DNA from: Thiodiazotropha sp040507005
Lineage (GTDB): Bacteria; Pseudomonadota; Gammaproteobacteria; Chromatiales; Chromatiaceae
Length of the DNA stretch: 64,000 nucleotides
Assembly (NCBI GenBank): GCA_040507005.1
Contig: JBEVVS010000103.1
Coordinates: 1-64,000, forward strand
Direction: 5' to 3'
Of the stretch, positions 55,101-62,943 are shown piece after piece. Under the pieces are notes generated by a model that did no database searches, was not told the origin of the DNA, and saw nothing but the letters and a program-made list of their open reading frames with translations. The position numbers were made by a program, and so were the translations under genes. The first letter of the stretch is position 1. Each line of letters begins with the position of its first letter.

Positions 55101-55719
55101 TGCCATCGATAGCCGTTGGACAAGTGTGGTGGTGGCGTGGTTGAGGGAGATTGTGGAGACGCCGATCAATGCCGCAGGTTTGACCCTGCGTCGGATTGGA
55201 GCTAGTCAGCGATTGAACGAGATGGAGTTCTATTTCCCCGCCCGGTCCCTGCGACCCAAGGCGATCGCGGCACTGGCGCAACACCACCGTTTCTCCAACC
55301 TGGATGGTATGCTCGACGGCCTGAGCAATCTCCGTGTCCCTGCGGTGGACGGCTATATCAAGGGCTATATCGATCTGATCTTCGAGGATGATGGCTGTTA
55401 CTATCTGGCCGACTATAAATCGAACTGGTTGGGCAATGGATACAGGGACTATCATCCCCAGGCAATGACAGCGGCGATGATCGAACACCACTATCCCCTG
55501 CAGTACCTGCTCTACACATTGGCGTTGCATCGTTATCTCAAGCTGCACCTTCCCGACTACGCATATGAGCGCCATTTCGGTGGTGTCTACTATCTGTTTC
55601 TGCGCGGCATGCAACCCCGCAGTGGGACTCGCTTCGGGATCGTGGCTGAACGGCCCTCTGGCGACTTCATAGAGGCCCTGGACCAAATGATCGAGGCGCA
55701 CAGCGATGAGCCGTCCTGA
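52150..55719 (+). CDS. recB: Exodeoxyribonuclease V beta subunit RecB
   Basis: I use the GTG at 52150, which overlaps the recC stop as GTGA and follows GGAG by eight bases; GTG 52141 and ATG 52156 are alternatives. The product then has 1189 residues. It is a UvrD-like helicase with Walker A EASAGTGKT (K24) and VDEFQDTDPVQYQIL, and has a C-terminal nuclease domain. The nuclease residues are D1075 (GYIDL), D1088 and K1090 (DYKSN), eight beyond the Escherichia coli D1067, D1080 and K1082. The enzyme is therefore expected to be active in both helicase and nuclease. Confidence 0.97.
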   Translation: MSMRIETVALEGFNLVEASAGTGKTHTLTGLYLRLLLEQDHSPERILVVTYTKAATAELKTRIRQRLIDARSLFNGAECQDPLLQTIHANLADSERASKRLDLAIASFDRAAIYTIHGFCQRVLTEQAFETGQGFDTDLVPDQADRLLEIADDFWRREINQLPDQLLQALRGSIESPEALLYRLAPALGKPYLGVRAREWPDDLLELEREALELQSEVSRMWQEQRSVIIALLSDSQVMKGNVYRQSWVEAWGGQMDRWLQGTPYERPFDKAGRFTPESIEGAVKSGQVTPQHPFFALFSRYLACVEQCVEAFHKALVAWQKRFYDYLLRELPKRQAEAGEWSYDDLLLQLHAALQGESGGPLAGMLRSRYAAALVDEFQDTDPVQYQILSQIYRHSRQPVFLVGDPKQAIYSFRGADLYAYLRAREETGAKHHTLDTNWRSTPGLVQAVNTLFSHSRRPFFEPRIGFEPVVAADRELPALKINAGNQAPFQIWQLEFDEQTGIEEIRQRVADATAAEIARLLTLSAQDRAHIGDRPLNGGDIAVLVRTHEQASRIAQSLNAYGISAVHGSQQSVYWSQEAEQLHYLLIALLEPHRGQLIRAALATSMLGWDGAAIDKLNRDDGLQNRVFNRFFHYHRAWRDDGFIVMIRALSMEMGIENRLLEFRDGERRLTNFYHLLELLHHYDTTSHAGMEGLVKWFGRQCQSPSQDDERLLRLESDGDLVKIDTLHHSKGLEYGIVFCPFVWEAREARTDDSPFLFHDPEHDYAAVLELGSETFYANQVYYHEEVFAENLRLLYVALTRSRYRCYLSWGWLKQSRHSALGWLLHTANEADTPHTLAQWQQQLKSFTAEQNEQQLQALAAAGQGSIAVTALPEAGEAAQRSLSLAPELLPTRGFSASIILRPGVASFSSLVAGQHEDRPDYDAPAAVMHQSQESSQGFNVHSFPRGAGPGSCLHGILEELDFQQARGKAVEALVEEKLLLHAIDSRWTSVVVAWLREIVETPINAAGLTLRRIGASQRLNEMEFYFPARSLRPKAIAALAQHHRFSNLDGMLDGLSNLRVPAVDGYIKGYIDLIFEDDGCYYLADYKSNWLGNGYRDYHPQAMTAAMIEHHYPLQYLLYTLALHRYLKLHLPDYAYERHFGGVYYLFLRGMQPRSGTRFGIVAERPSGDFIEALDQMIEAHSDEPS

Positions 55720-57535
55720 TACCCTGTTACGCAACTTGCACCGGCACAAGCAGCTCAGCGATCTCGATCTGCATCTAAGCGAGTATCTGCTGACAGAGGC
55801 TGATAACCCATCGCCTGCCCTGGCGCTGGCAATTGCACTCACCAGCCGGGCCACTGGCGACGGGCATGTCTGTCTCGATCTGAACCAGGTTGCAGGGCGT
55901 ATGCTTTTCGACGACCCGGAAATAAGTATCCAGGCCCCAGAATTGGCGATCTGGAAGGCCGAGTTGTCAGGTAGCGGTGTCATCGGCCGCCCCGGTGAAT
56001 GGCAACCACTGATTCTCGACACCCGCAATCGACTCTATCTGCATCGCTACTGGGATTACGAGCAGGGTCTGGGGAGCGCCCTCTTGCAACGGGCCGGAAG
56101 CGTCGATTATGAGCTTGACCAAGGGGCAACCGAGCAAGCCTTGGGGCGTCTGTTTCCAACCAGCCAGTCGGGTACGGATTGGCAGCGGCTTGCCGTTGCC
56201 ACCGCCATCCTGCGACCCCTCACCATCATCTCCGGCGGACCGGGCACCGGCAAGACCACCACGGTACTTCGTCTCCTGGCCCTGTTACGTCAACAGCCTG
56301 GGGGCGAGGCCTTGCGTATCGCCCTGACAGCGCCGACAGGCATGGCCGCGGCCCGCCTGCAGCAGGCGATACAGCAGGCCAAGGGCTCGGTTCCCCTTAC
56401 GCAACAGCAGTTGGCAGCGATACCGGAACAGGCATCCACCCTGCATCGCTTGCTGGGGGTAAATCGATTCGGTACCGGATTTCGTCACCATCGGGATAAT
56501 CCTCTGCTGTTGGATGTGGTGATTGTGGATGAGGCATCCATGGTCGACGTGGCTCTGATGACCAAGCTGCTGCAGGCCATGCCTGAGTCCGCGCGCCTGG
56601 TATTGTTGGGTGATCGTGATCAACTGGCCTCGGTGGAGGCGGGATCGGTGATGGGCGATCTATGCGCCGGGTGCCATGGACCGGATGCAGGCTTCGCGGC
56701 GCGACTGAGGGAGATCACCCGGCAACCGGTGAGGGTTGGGGAGGCGTCGAACAGTGAGCTGAGAAACAGTGTCGTCGAGCTGAAGCAGAGTTTTCGCTTC
56801 GATCCCGAGAGCCGCTTGGGACAACTGGCCAAAGCGGTCAATGACGGTGACGGGTCCGCAGCACGACAATTGCTGCAGCATGGTGGTGATGAGATTGGCC
56901 GGATAGATCCCGGCACTGATCTGGCCACCCTGGTTGCAAGCCATTTCGCCAGGTTGTTTCAGGCTCTGGAGGCAGGGGTCTCTGTAGACTCCCTGTTCAC
57001 TCTTTTGTATGAATTCCGTCTTCTCTGTGTACTGCGCGAGGGTCCGTTCGGGGTCAATGCCTTGAACAGTGCCATCACCCGTGAACTGATCAGGGGTGGG
57101 TATATTGAGGATCACAAAGAGTGGTATCCGGGGCGGCCTGTGATGCTGTCGCGCAATGACTATCAGCTCAATCTGTATAACGGTGAGACAGGCATAGTCA
57201 TGCCCCATCCCGAACAGCAGCATGAGCTGGCCGTGGCCTTTCAAGCTAGCGATGGACAGACCCGTTGGATCTCCCCGGCCAGGCTATCCCATTGCGAGAC
57301 GGTATACGCGTTGACGGTGCACAAGAGTCAAGGTTCGGAGTTTCAGGCGGTCGCGCTGCAGCTGCCGGATCAGTGGAATCCACTCTTGTGTCGCGAGTTG
57401 ATCTACACCGCGATCACCCGCTCCAAGCATAGATTCACCCTGGCGGGTGAGGATGAAATTTTCGAGGCGGCAATCGCCCACCCCTTGCAACGCAGCAGCG
57501 GGCTGCCCGATCTTCTTGCCGGCAAGCCTGCCTAG
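55706..57535 (+). CDS. recD: Exodeoxyribonuclease V alpha subunit RecD
   Basis: The product has 609 residues, normal for RecD. The N-terminal domain is followed by Walker A SGGPGTGKTTT (K183), Walker B VVIVDEASMVDVALM, LLGDRDQLASVEAG, and the C-terminal motifs LTVHKSQGSEFQAV and YTAITRSK. RecD is the fast 5'-3' motor of RecBCD. The start lies 14 bases inside the end of recB, so the three genes are translated together. Confidence 0.97.
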   Translation: MSRPDTLLRNLHRHKQLSDLDLHLSEYLLTEADNPSPALALAIALTSRATGDGHVCLDLNQVAGRMLFDDPEISIQAPELAIWKAELSGSGVIGRPGEWQPLILDTRNRLYLHRYWDYEQGLGSALLQRAGSVDYELDQGATEQALGRLFPTSQSGTDWQRLAVATAILRPLTIISGGPGTGKTTTVLRLLALLRQQPGGEALRIALTAPTGMAAARLQQAIQQAKGSVPLTQQQLAAIPEQASTLHRLLGVNRFGTGFRHHRDNPLLLDVVIVDEASMVDVALMTKLLQAMPESARLVLLGDRDQLASVEAGSVMGDLCAGCHGPDAGFAARLREITRQPVRVGEASNSELRNSVVELKQSFRFDPESRLGQLAKAVNDGDGSAARQLLQHGGDEIGRIDPGTDLATLVASHFARLFQALEAGVSVDSLFTLLYEFRLLCVLREGPFGVNALNSAITRELIRGGYIEDHKEWYPGRPVMLSRNDYQLNLYNGETGIVMPHPEQQHELAVAFQASDGQTRWISPARLSHCETVYALTVHKSQGSEFQAVALQLPDQWNPLLCRELIYTAITRSKHRFTLAGEDEIFEAAIAHPLQRSSGLPDLLAGKPA

Positions 57536-57856
57536 CACACCTCATGCGGCTTTTGCGGGGAGTGAGGCATCCCGTCCCATGGGGAGCAGATATTTTACTG
57601 AGCACATAAAAAATAAATAGGGTTGGATAACTCCTCGTTGTGGTAGTGTATTGCCTGTTTGAAATATGCTCGGTATGAAATATCTCAAATTAATTTAATA
57701 AAAACAGTTAGTTATAATATTTTTTCAAATTTCCTCATGAGCTTTTCAGCAGAAGCGGATGAGATAACTGACTCATAGTAAAGGCTTAGGGCAGGCTTGG
57801 TACGCTGACTGGGCCGGTCAATCTGATTAAGCGATCAACGAAGGAGACGAAACGTC
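57536..57856. other. 321-bp upstream region of sat
   Basis: No gene is visible. The region is AT-rich between about 57600 and 57750 and contains the promoter candidate at 57690-57718. A good AAGGAG ribosome-binding site lies directly before the sat ATG. Confidence 0.45.
57690..57718 (+). promoter_or_regulatory. Candidate sat promoter
   Basis: A perfect -10 TATAAT (57713-57718) has a poor -35 TTAATT (57690-57695) at 17 bases. The setting is AT-rich and is the only gene-free region between recD and sat, so the promoter must lie near here. The weak -35 suggests activator help or a different site. Confidence 0.35.
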
Positions 57857-59044
57857 ATGATCAACCCAGTCGGTTCCGCAGAACTACAACCTTTGTTTGT
57901 CTACGATCCCGATACCCATCACGAGCTCTCCCGTGAGGCTGAATCCCTGCCGTCGGTGGTAATCAGTTCCCAGGCAGCCGGTAACGCGGTGATGATGGGA
58001 GCGGGGTATTTCAGTCCGTTGAAAGGTTACATGACCGTAGCCGATGCCATGGGGGCCGCTGAAAAGATGACCCTGACGGATGGCAGCTTCTTCCCGGTGC
58101 CCGTGCTCTGCCTGCTGGAGAGCGTCGAAGCCATCGGTGATGCCAAGCGGATAGCCCTCAGGGATCCGAACGTGGAGGGCAACCCGGTATTGGCCATCAT
58201 GGAGATCGAGGCCATTGAAGAGGTGAGCGATGAACAGATGGCGATCATGACCGACAAGGTCTATCGCACCGACGACAGTGAGCATCCAGGTGTGGCGGCA
58301 TTCAACGGCCAGGGGAAGATCGCCATCTCCGGTCCGATCCAGGTGCTCAATTTCTCCTATTTCCAGAGCGATTTTCCCGATACTTTCCGCACCGCGGTGG
58401 AGATCCGTAACGAGATCAAGGAGCACGGCTGGAAAAAGATCGTCGCCTTCCAAACCCGCAACCCGATGCATCTGGCCCATGAAGAGCTCTGCCACATGGC
58501 CATGGATCGACTCGGTTGCGACGGCCTGGTGATCCACATGCTGCTGGGCAAGCTGAAGCCGGGCGATATCCCTGCGCCGGTGCGTGATGCGGCGATCCGC
58601 AAGATGGTGGAGCTCTACTTTCCGCCCAACAGCGCCATGGTCACCGGTTACGGCTTCGATATGCTCTATGCCGGCCCCCGCGAGGCAGTGCTGCATGCCT
58701 ACTTCCGCCAGAATATGGGCGCCACCCACTTCATCATCGGCCGCGACCACGCCGGGGTGGGTGACTACTACGGCGCCTTCGACGCCCAGACCATATTCGA
58801 GGATGAGGTACCCGCCGGCGCCCTGGAGATCCAGATCTTCAAGGCCGACCACACCGCCTGGTCGAAGAAGCTGGATAAGGTGGTCATGATGTGTGAAGCT
58901 CCGGATCACGAGAAAGAGGACTTCGTACTCCTCTCCGGCACCAAGGTGCGGGAGATGCTGGGCCAGGGCATCGCCCCGCCCAAGGAGTTCTCCCGTCCCG
59001 AGGTGGCGCAGATCCTGATCGACTACTACCAATCACTCAACTGA
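57857..59044 (+). CDS. sat: Sulfate adenylyltransferase (ATP sulfurylase, dissimilatory type)
   Basis: The product has 395 residues, the size of the single-chain homo-oligomeric Sat of sulfur oxidisers and sulfate reducers, not the CysDN type. It has an N-terminal PUA-like domain and the catalytic domain with QTRNPMHLAHE (from Q199), GRDHAGVGDYYGAFD and a final LSGTKVREML. In sulfur oxidisers it runs in reverse: APS plus pyrophosphate give ATP and sulfate, the last step of sulfite oxidation with AprAB. No apr gene is in the window. Codon use is GC-rich and strongly biased, as for a highly expressed gene. It is monocistronic, with its own promoter region and terminator. Confidence 0.96.
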   Translation: MINPVGSAELQPLFVYDPDTHHELSREAESLPSVVISSQAAGNAVMMGAGYFSPLKGYMTVADAMGAAEKMTLTDGSFFPVPVLCLLESVEAIGDAKRIALRDPNVEGNPVLAIMEIEAIEEVSDEQMAIMTDKVYRTDDSEHPGVAAFNGQGKIAISGPIQVLNFSYFQSDFPDTFRTAVEIRNEIKEHGWKKIVAFQTRNPMHLAHEELCHMAMDRLGCDGLVIHMLLGKLKPGDIPAPVRDAAIRKMVELYFPPNSAMVTGYGFDMLYAGPREAVLHAYFRQNMGATHFIIGRDHAGVGDYYGAFDAQTIFEDEVPAGALEIQIFKADHTAWSKKLDKVVMMCEAPDHEKEDFVLLSGTKVREMLGQGIAPPKEFSRPEVAQILIDYYQSLN

Positions 59045-59059
59045 GTTTTGGGGAACCAC

Positions 59060-59092
59060 AAAAAAAGCCCGCCTGATGGCGGGCTTTTTTTA
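59060..59092. terminator. Bidirectional intrinsic terminator after sat
   Basis: A run of A, then GCCCGCC-TGAT-GGCGGGC, then a run of seven T. The 7-bp GC stem with A and T tracts on either side can stop transcription from sat (plus) and from the convergent minus-strand gene that ends at 59116. Confidence 0.95.
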
Positions 59093-59115
59093 TGCCTGAT
59101 AGACTACTTGTGGCT

Positions 59116-59613
59116 TTAAATAATGGAAAGCAATATATACGCCCATATGATGGTGATACCTAATGGAAACGCCAATAAAATTAGCACAGTGGGTGAGTGT
59201 TTTTTACTAATAGCATTGTTACTGTTATTTATGTCATCGGTTACCCCCAAGATCGCTACTCCTCCATAACTATCCAGCATGCGATCCAACTCCCTTACGA
59301 CCTTTTTCTTGTTGCTCATGTAGATCAGGCCGGACCCAATAGCAATCAAAAAGCCGAATGAAGTTAAGATGCCAAATATGCAAACCAGGAATATCGGGTC
59401 TGTTTGGGTGTCGATGAAATCCACCTTGTTCTTCACAAGAAAGGATAGAAGCGCACCCAGCCCGCCGGTCATGTACAACAAATGACTTACCTTGCTCCAA
59501 TTCAATGAGTCTTCATGTTTGTAAAGATCAACGGCGATATACAATTGGTTGATCAAGACGTTTACTGTTGTATCATCATCCTTGGGCAGACTCTCAATAT
59601 CTATGGTACTCAT
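59116..59613 (-). CDS. Hypothetical membrane protein, three helices
   Basis: I use the ATG at 59613, which overlaps the stop of the upstream GNAT gene as ATGA; a GTG at 59622 is also open. The product has 165 residues. Hydrophobic segments lie at about 45-62 (HLLYMTGGLGALLSFLV), 75-100 (PIFLVCIFGILTSFGFLIAI) and 142-165. A charged loop with NKKKVVRELDRMLDSYGGVA lies between the second and third. I do not recognise the family. It is coupled to the GNAT gene. Confidence 0.65.
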   Translation of the reverse strand: MSTIDIESLPKDDDTTVNVLINQLYIAVDLYKHEDSLNWSKVSHLLYMTGGLGALLSFLVKNKVDFIDTQTDPIFLVCIFGILTSFGFLIAIGSGLIYMSNKKKVVRELDRMLDSYGGVAILGVTDDINNSNNAISKKHSPTVLILLAFPLGITIIWAYILLSII

Positions 59614-60125
59614 AATTTCCACATACCTCTTTCAATCCCGTCTTCCGGGGTAAAACTAAATAGATTGCCAAAACCTAGATTTTCATGGAATTTGATTGAT
59701 GCCAGATTGCGTGGCCTGGTGACTATTGCGGCGAAAAATATATAGCCAGGATAGATGGAGAACAAATGCTCATAGAGTGTTTTTCCAACACCCTTGCCGG
59801 CGGTATCCGCATCGACGCATATTTGTTTTATCAGTATGCATTTGTCGTGTTTATATGCAGCGATCCTCTCCTTGATTGAAATATCCTCTGTTTCGGTGCA
59901 TGGGTACGAAAGCAAAAATCCAACTATTTTATTACTCTCCAGGGCGACCAAAAAAATCGACGCCGAATCTAGGTGTTTTAAATAGTCAGACGCCTGATAG
60001 TCAGAGACAAGAAACCCAACGCTGCTCTCATGCTCATAGCGGTTCATCCTGGGATAAGATCTCGCTATTCTGACTATTTCATCAATATCCCCAGCGCGGG
60101 CGCTACGAACCGCTATCGATTTCAA
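59610..60125 (-). CDS. GNAT-family N-acetyltransferase
   Basis: The product has 171 residues. It is a single GNAT domain with the acetyl-CoA loop in ICVDADTAGKGVGKTLYEHL (Q/RxxGxG/A form G-K-G-V-G-K) and a later NLASIKFHENLGFGN, both typical. It has no membrane segment. The acceptor is unknown. Composition is more AT-rich than the core genes. It overlaps the membrane protein gene downstream. Confidence 0.88.
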   Translation of the reverse strand: MKSIAVRSARAGDIDEIVRIARSYPRMNRYEHESSVGFLVSDYQASDYLKHLDSASIFLVALESNKIVGFLLSYPCTETEDISIKERIAAYKHDKCILIKQICVDADTAGKGVGKTLYEHLFSIYPGYIFFAAIVTRPRNLASIKFHENLGFGNLFSFTPEDGIERGMWKL

Positions 60126-60147
60126 TGTCTATGCCTGTTCAATTGAT

Positions 60148-60333
60148 TCATGCTGTCGCCCCCGGATTTTTCGATCTATAAAAGCCACCGTCAAGACCTT
60201 GCTTCGAAAAGGCTGTGTAGTCTGGTCCGTAATCTTCGAAAGACCAGCCAAACACGTTCGAAGAAAAACTCTTTGTTGCTTCGATATTACTGGCAGGAAA
60301 CTCAAGGTAATTAATTTCCTCGTTTTCGAGCAT
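60148..60333 (-). pseudogene. Truncated VOC (glyoxalase-like) protein gene
   Basis: The frame codes for 61 residues: LEFPASNIEATKSFSSNVFG, then GWSFEDYGPDYTAFSKQGLD and GGFYRS. This is the first half of a VOC-family protein, whose members are normally about 115-130 residues. The sequence then ends in a short unrelated tail and a TGA. The second beta-alpha-beta-beta-beta unit, which completes the metal site and fold, is missing, and no remnant is visible in the 22 bases before the GNAT gene. It is best read as a deletion-truncated gene. Confidence 0.75.
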
Positions 60334-60354
60334 GGCGTTTCTCGATATGGTTTT

Positions 60355-60807
60355 TTAGTTGAAGTTGGTTGGGAGCAAAGGGATTATTTCACTAATTGCA
60401 TAAACGACCACAGCGACTGCAAGGATCGCCATAATATAATAGGTTGAAAAGAATGCCTTTTGCTGAGTCGGCGAACCTATTTTCATGCCCTGATGCTTGA
60501 AGCTCAGGATTTTAACTGCCTCACGACCTGCAGTGTCCAGGTATATTGCGCCAGCAAAGAGTGCTACCAAGGGCCAGGAAGCGCTGTCTAATACCATCAG
60601 GATACCTGAGAGAGGCATCCAACCCAATGTCACCAGGTCCCAGTAGGCAGTGTAGCGTTCCGCTCTTTGTAACAACGGGTCAGTCTCTTCCGGATTCTCT
60701 TGCAGACCCAATCTCTGCGCAAGGGGGAAATTGACGGAAGATATTATCTGCCCGACATATAAAATGCCTGGAAAAATAATCAGTAACCATCCTAAGAGCT
60801 GTTGCAC
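60355..60807 (-). CDS. Hypothetical membrane protein, four helices
   Basis: The product has 150 residues. Hydrophobic segments lie at about 3-22 (QLLGWLLIIFPGILYVGQII), 57-75, 78-92 and 118-142. A conserved-looking loop reads LGLQENPEETDPLLQRAERY. There is no signal peptide cut site and no catalytic motif. I cannot name the family. It is on the same strand as the neighbouring small genes with a 21-base gap to the VOC remnant. Confidence 0.7.
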   Translation of the reverse strand: MQQLLGWLLIIFPGILYVGQIISSVNFPLAQRLGLQENPEETDPLLQRAERYTAYWDLVTLGWMPLSGILMVLDSASWPLVALFAGAIYLDTAGREAVKILSFKHQGMKIGSPTQQKAFFSTYYIMAILAVAVVVYAISEIIPLLPTNFN

Positions 60808-60840
60808 TTTAGTATCTGTCGCCGTTTACAGGCTGTTTAT

Positions 60841-60861
60841 GCCCGCGGATTTAGCGGGCAA
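60841..60861. repeat. GC-rich hairpin between two minus-strand membrane protein genes
   Basis: GCCCGC and GCGGGC form a 6-bp GC stem around seven bases, in the gap between the genes ending at 61014 and starting at 60807. It lacks a T-run, so it is only a possible terminator. Confidence 0.35.
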
Positions 60862-61013
60862 ACCCGGTTGTTTTGTAAAAACGGTATCACAGTGAATCGA
60901 TACCCGTACCTACAATATAAGCATAACCGAGGTAAGCATATAGCATAAGTCCGATTCCAGCCTGGAGCCCCAATACTGATAATCCCTTGCATAAGGCATG
61001 TAACGGCTTTTTT

Positions 61014-62054
61014 TCAACTCCGTCCAGTCAGTCTCGAAACCAGCAATATACCCAGAATGGCAACAAAAATGGATACCATTACCACCCATCCCAAGTAGGA
61101 GAGGATAAGATCGAGATCCCAGCTGAGAGGAAGAATGTCGAATGGAGCGAGCAGAGCGAGAAAGATAACCGCACACAATGCCACTGCCAAGCTTGGAATT
61201 AAGATCAAGACCCTGCCCAGGATGAGTACAGCACGTTCGGTTCGGCCATACAGGCGCCTGAGGGCGATTCGTTTGGCTCGATCCAGCAGAGGGAGTTTGA
61301 GCTCCTCGGCCAAAGCATTCACCAGACGCTCAAAAGGTTTTCGATCCTCCTGATCATGGATCTCCGTAGCTAGACTGTGGATAGTGACATCTCCCCCTTC
61401 GCCGAGGGTGAGGAGCGCCGGGGATTGCTGCAGATGCGTTTGCAACCCATTCACATCTATGCGCTGGGCGATCTGCTCAGGAAGAAACCCAGACAGATCG
61501 ATTCCGGGAGGAAGCTGGGGTACAACGAAAGCTGTACGATGCAGCTTGTTCATCATCTCGACCTGTTCCAGCTCCCAACCGAGATGCCCGCCCGGCGCCC
61601 AGCGCAAGAAGACCAGGGATGCCATCGAAAGGAGTTCCCGAACTATGTCACGCCACTGCGGATCTGGGACGTAGAGCCGAAAGGCGCCCTGGGTCGGAAG
61701 CGCTTCACCCGGACGGCCTATGGCCACGAAAAGGGCATGCTCTCCAAGCCCCATGGCGATATCCTCTTCGTCTGACCAGCCCCCGGTGTCCTCATGAAAG
61801 CGACGCAGATAAACGGCGACAGGAATATGGTGGCGCTGGGCGAGGTCTGTAATTGCCTTCAGGTCACGAAACACGGGAGTCCTGCGCCTGATTCCGGCTC
61901 TTCCTAGCAGATAGGCGGCAACGCCGCAAACGACCGCAGCGGCAAACTGGAGCAGGTTGTCGGCAGAGTCCCAAAGCAGGCGTAGGCAAATGATACCCGC
62001 CACCAAAGAAAAGACTAGGTAGATGAGTCCTGCACTTTGTCGTGAGATCTTCAT
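61014..62054 (-). CDS. Membrane protein with central TIR-like or Rossmann-like domain
   Basis: I use the ATG at 62054 (MKISRQSAGL); a TTG eleven codons upstream is open. The product has 346 residues. Two helices lie near the N-terminus (about 8-60) and two near the C-terminus (about 275-340). The central soluble domain reads DLAQRHHIPVAVYLRRFHED and continues with ALFVAIGRPGEALPTQGAFR, YVPDPQWRDIVRELLSMASL and VFLRWAPGGHLGWELEQV. I recall this pattern (xYLRSF, IGRPGExLPxxGAxRxYVPD) from membrane proteins of unknown role with a flavodoxin/TIR-like fold. It is a candidate sensor or defence protein, but that is only a guess. Confidence 0.65.
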   Translation of the reverse strand: MKISRQSAGLIYLVFSLVAGIICLRLLWDSADNLLQFAAAVVCGVAAYLLGRAGIRRRTPVFRDLKAITDLAQRHHIPVAVYLRRFHEDTGGWSDEEDIAMGLGEHALFVAIGRPGEALPTQGAFRLYVPDPQWRDIVRELLSMASLVFLRWAPGGHLGWELEQVEMMNKLHRTAFVVPQLPPGIDLSGFLPEQIAQRIDVNGLQTHLQQSPALLTLGEGGDVTIHSLATEIHDQEDRKPFERLVNALAEELKLPLLDRAKRIALRRLYGRTERAVLILGRVLILIPSLAVALCAVIFLALLAPFDILPLSWDLDLILSYLGWVVMVSIFVAILGILLVSRLTGRS

Positions 62055-62136
62055 CGGTCCGTGCTTACGAAATACCCCCTCTAACAACCTCGTCTAATTG
62101 AGAAAGCGCATAACCGTATCTAACATTTTAATCGGA

Positions 62137-62541
62137 CTAAACTCGGGAGGCATTCATATATACCCCAATAAATTGATAAACAAGAAAATCGCCATCAGAA
62201 TATACCTGTCCTACTATCTTGTTTCCTGTGCAAAGCAGATATTCTGTTGGTCCGGTGGGCGGATTATAATCCACTTTTATAACGTTGGTTTCTACAGGAT
62301 ATTCCCTGGGTTCGGTGTTGTCCCGCTTGGTTTCACTAATAAACCGCCAGGCAATCTTCTCGAAATCCTTCAGTTCAGCGTCGGGATAGAATTTGCCAGT
62401 ACCGTCGCTAGAGAAAATTAACTTGGACTCCCCATATTTATCTCTGTTTAGCCACTCACCTTCGGGTGATTGACAGGCATATAGATAGGGAGAGTAACTG
62501 GCGGTTAATACAAATACTAGGGTGATGAGTTTATTTAGCAT
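62137..62541 (-). CDS. Hypothetical secreted protein
   Basis: I use the ATG at 62541, which gives 134 residues; the frame is open to 62568, which overlaps the upstream gene. The N-terminus is a signal peptide (MLNKLITLVFVLTASYSPYL ending near YAC), so the mature protein is periplasmic or, if the cysteine is lipidated, membrane-bound. The mature part (EGEWLNRDKYGESKLIFSSD) resembles a lipocalin-like beta domain of unknown function. It sits downstream of the DUF2314-like gene on the same strand. Confidence 0.6.
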   Translation of the reverse strand: MLNKLITLVFVLTASYSPYLYACQSPEGEWLNRDKYGESKLIFSSDGTGKFYPDAELKDFEKIAWRFISETKRDNTEPREYPVETNVIKVDYNPPTGPTEYLLCTGNKIVGQVYSDGDFLVYQFIGVYMNASRV

Positions 62542-62551
62542 GATATTGAGT

Positions 62552-62887
62552 CTATTTTTGATCTGCATAGATATCTATTACATGGCATGCCTTAAAATAG
62601 ACGGTTTGACCACATTTAACACAATCGCTACCTGCCGGGTCATTATCGAGTGCGCCTTCATAGAACCCCTGATGGATTTTCATGATTTTGACCCACATTC
62701 TTTCGACGCAAATCTCGTCTGAACCCTTTGTTTCTTCCATACGAAAGATGAGCTTCACAATTTTACCCGGCACCAATGACTCACGAGCTTGTTTTTCAGG
62801 AATCCAGAAGGAGTCAGGATATTCACGATGGATATCCTCACCGTTGCCTAGTTCGTAATGGTCTTTTTCGTAGGTTGGTAAGTTCAT
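62552..62887 (-). CDS. DUF2314-like small protein
   Basis: The product has 111 residues. The pattern F-W-I-P-x-K/Q-x-A-R-E-S-L-V-P-G-K-I-V-K-L-I-F, then ERMWVKIMKIHQGFYEGALD and a following HVIDIY, matches what I remember of DUF2314, found alone or as an immunity-type protein beside toxins. Two cysteines (DCVKCGQ) are an addition in this copy. No toxin gene is recognisable next to it. It overlaps the open frame upstream of the secreted protein gene. Confidence 0.65.
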   Translation of the reverse strand: MNLPTYEKDHYELGNGEDIHREYPDSFWIPEKQARESLVPGKIVKLIFRMEETKGSDEICVERMWVKIMKIHQGFYEGALDNDPAGSDCVKCGQTVYFKACHVIDIYADQK

Positions 62888-62943
62888 TCGCCACCTGTGG
62901 GCATATAACAGTTTAATTATGGGGATGCACTTTTAACTGCTTG

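Noticed and set aside
57884..59032. 382-codon minus-strand frame opposite sat
   Set aside because: It is a shadow caused by the GC-rich codon bias of sat; its His/Val/Asp-rich product has no motifs.
60892..61025. Hydrophobic minus-strand frame of about 45 codons after the TIR-like protein gene
   Set aside because: It looks protein-like (LGLQAGIGLMLYAYLGYAYI) but has no ATG, GTG or TTG start at its head and no ribosome-binding site, so I could not support it as a gene. It may be a remnant.
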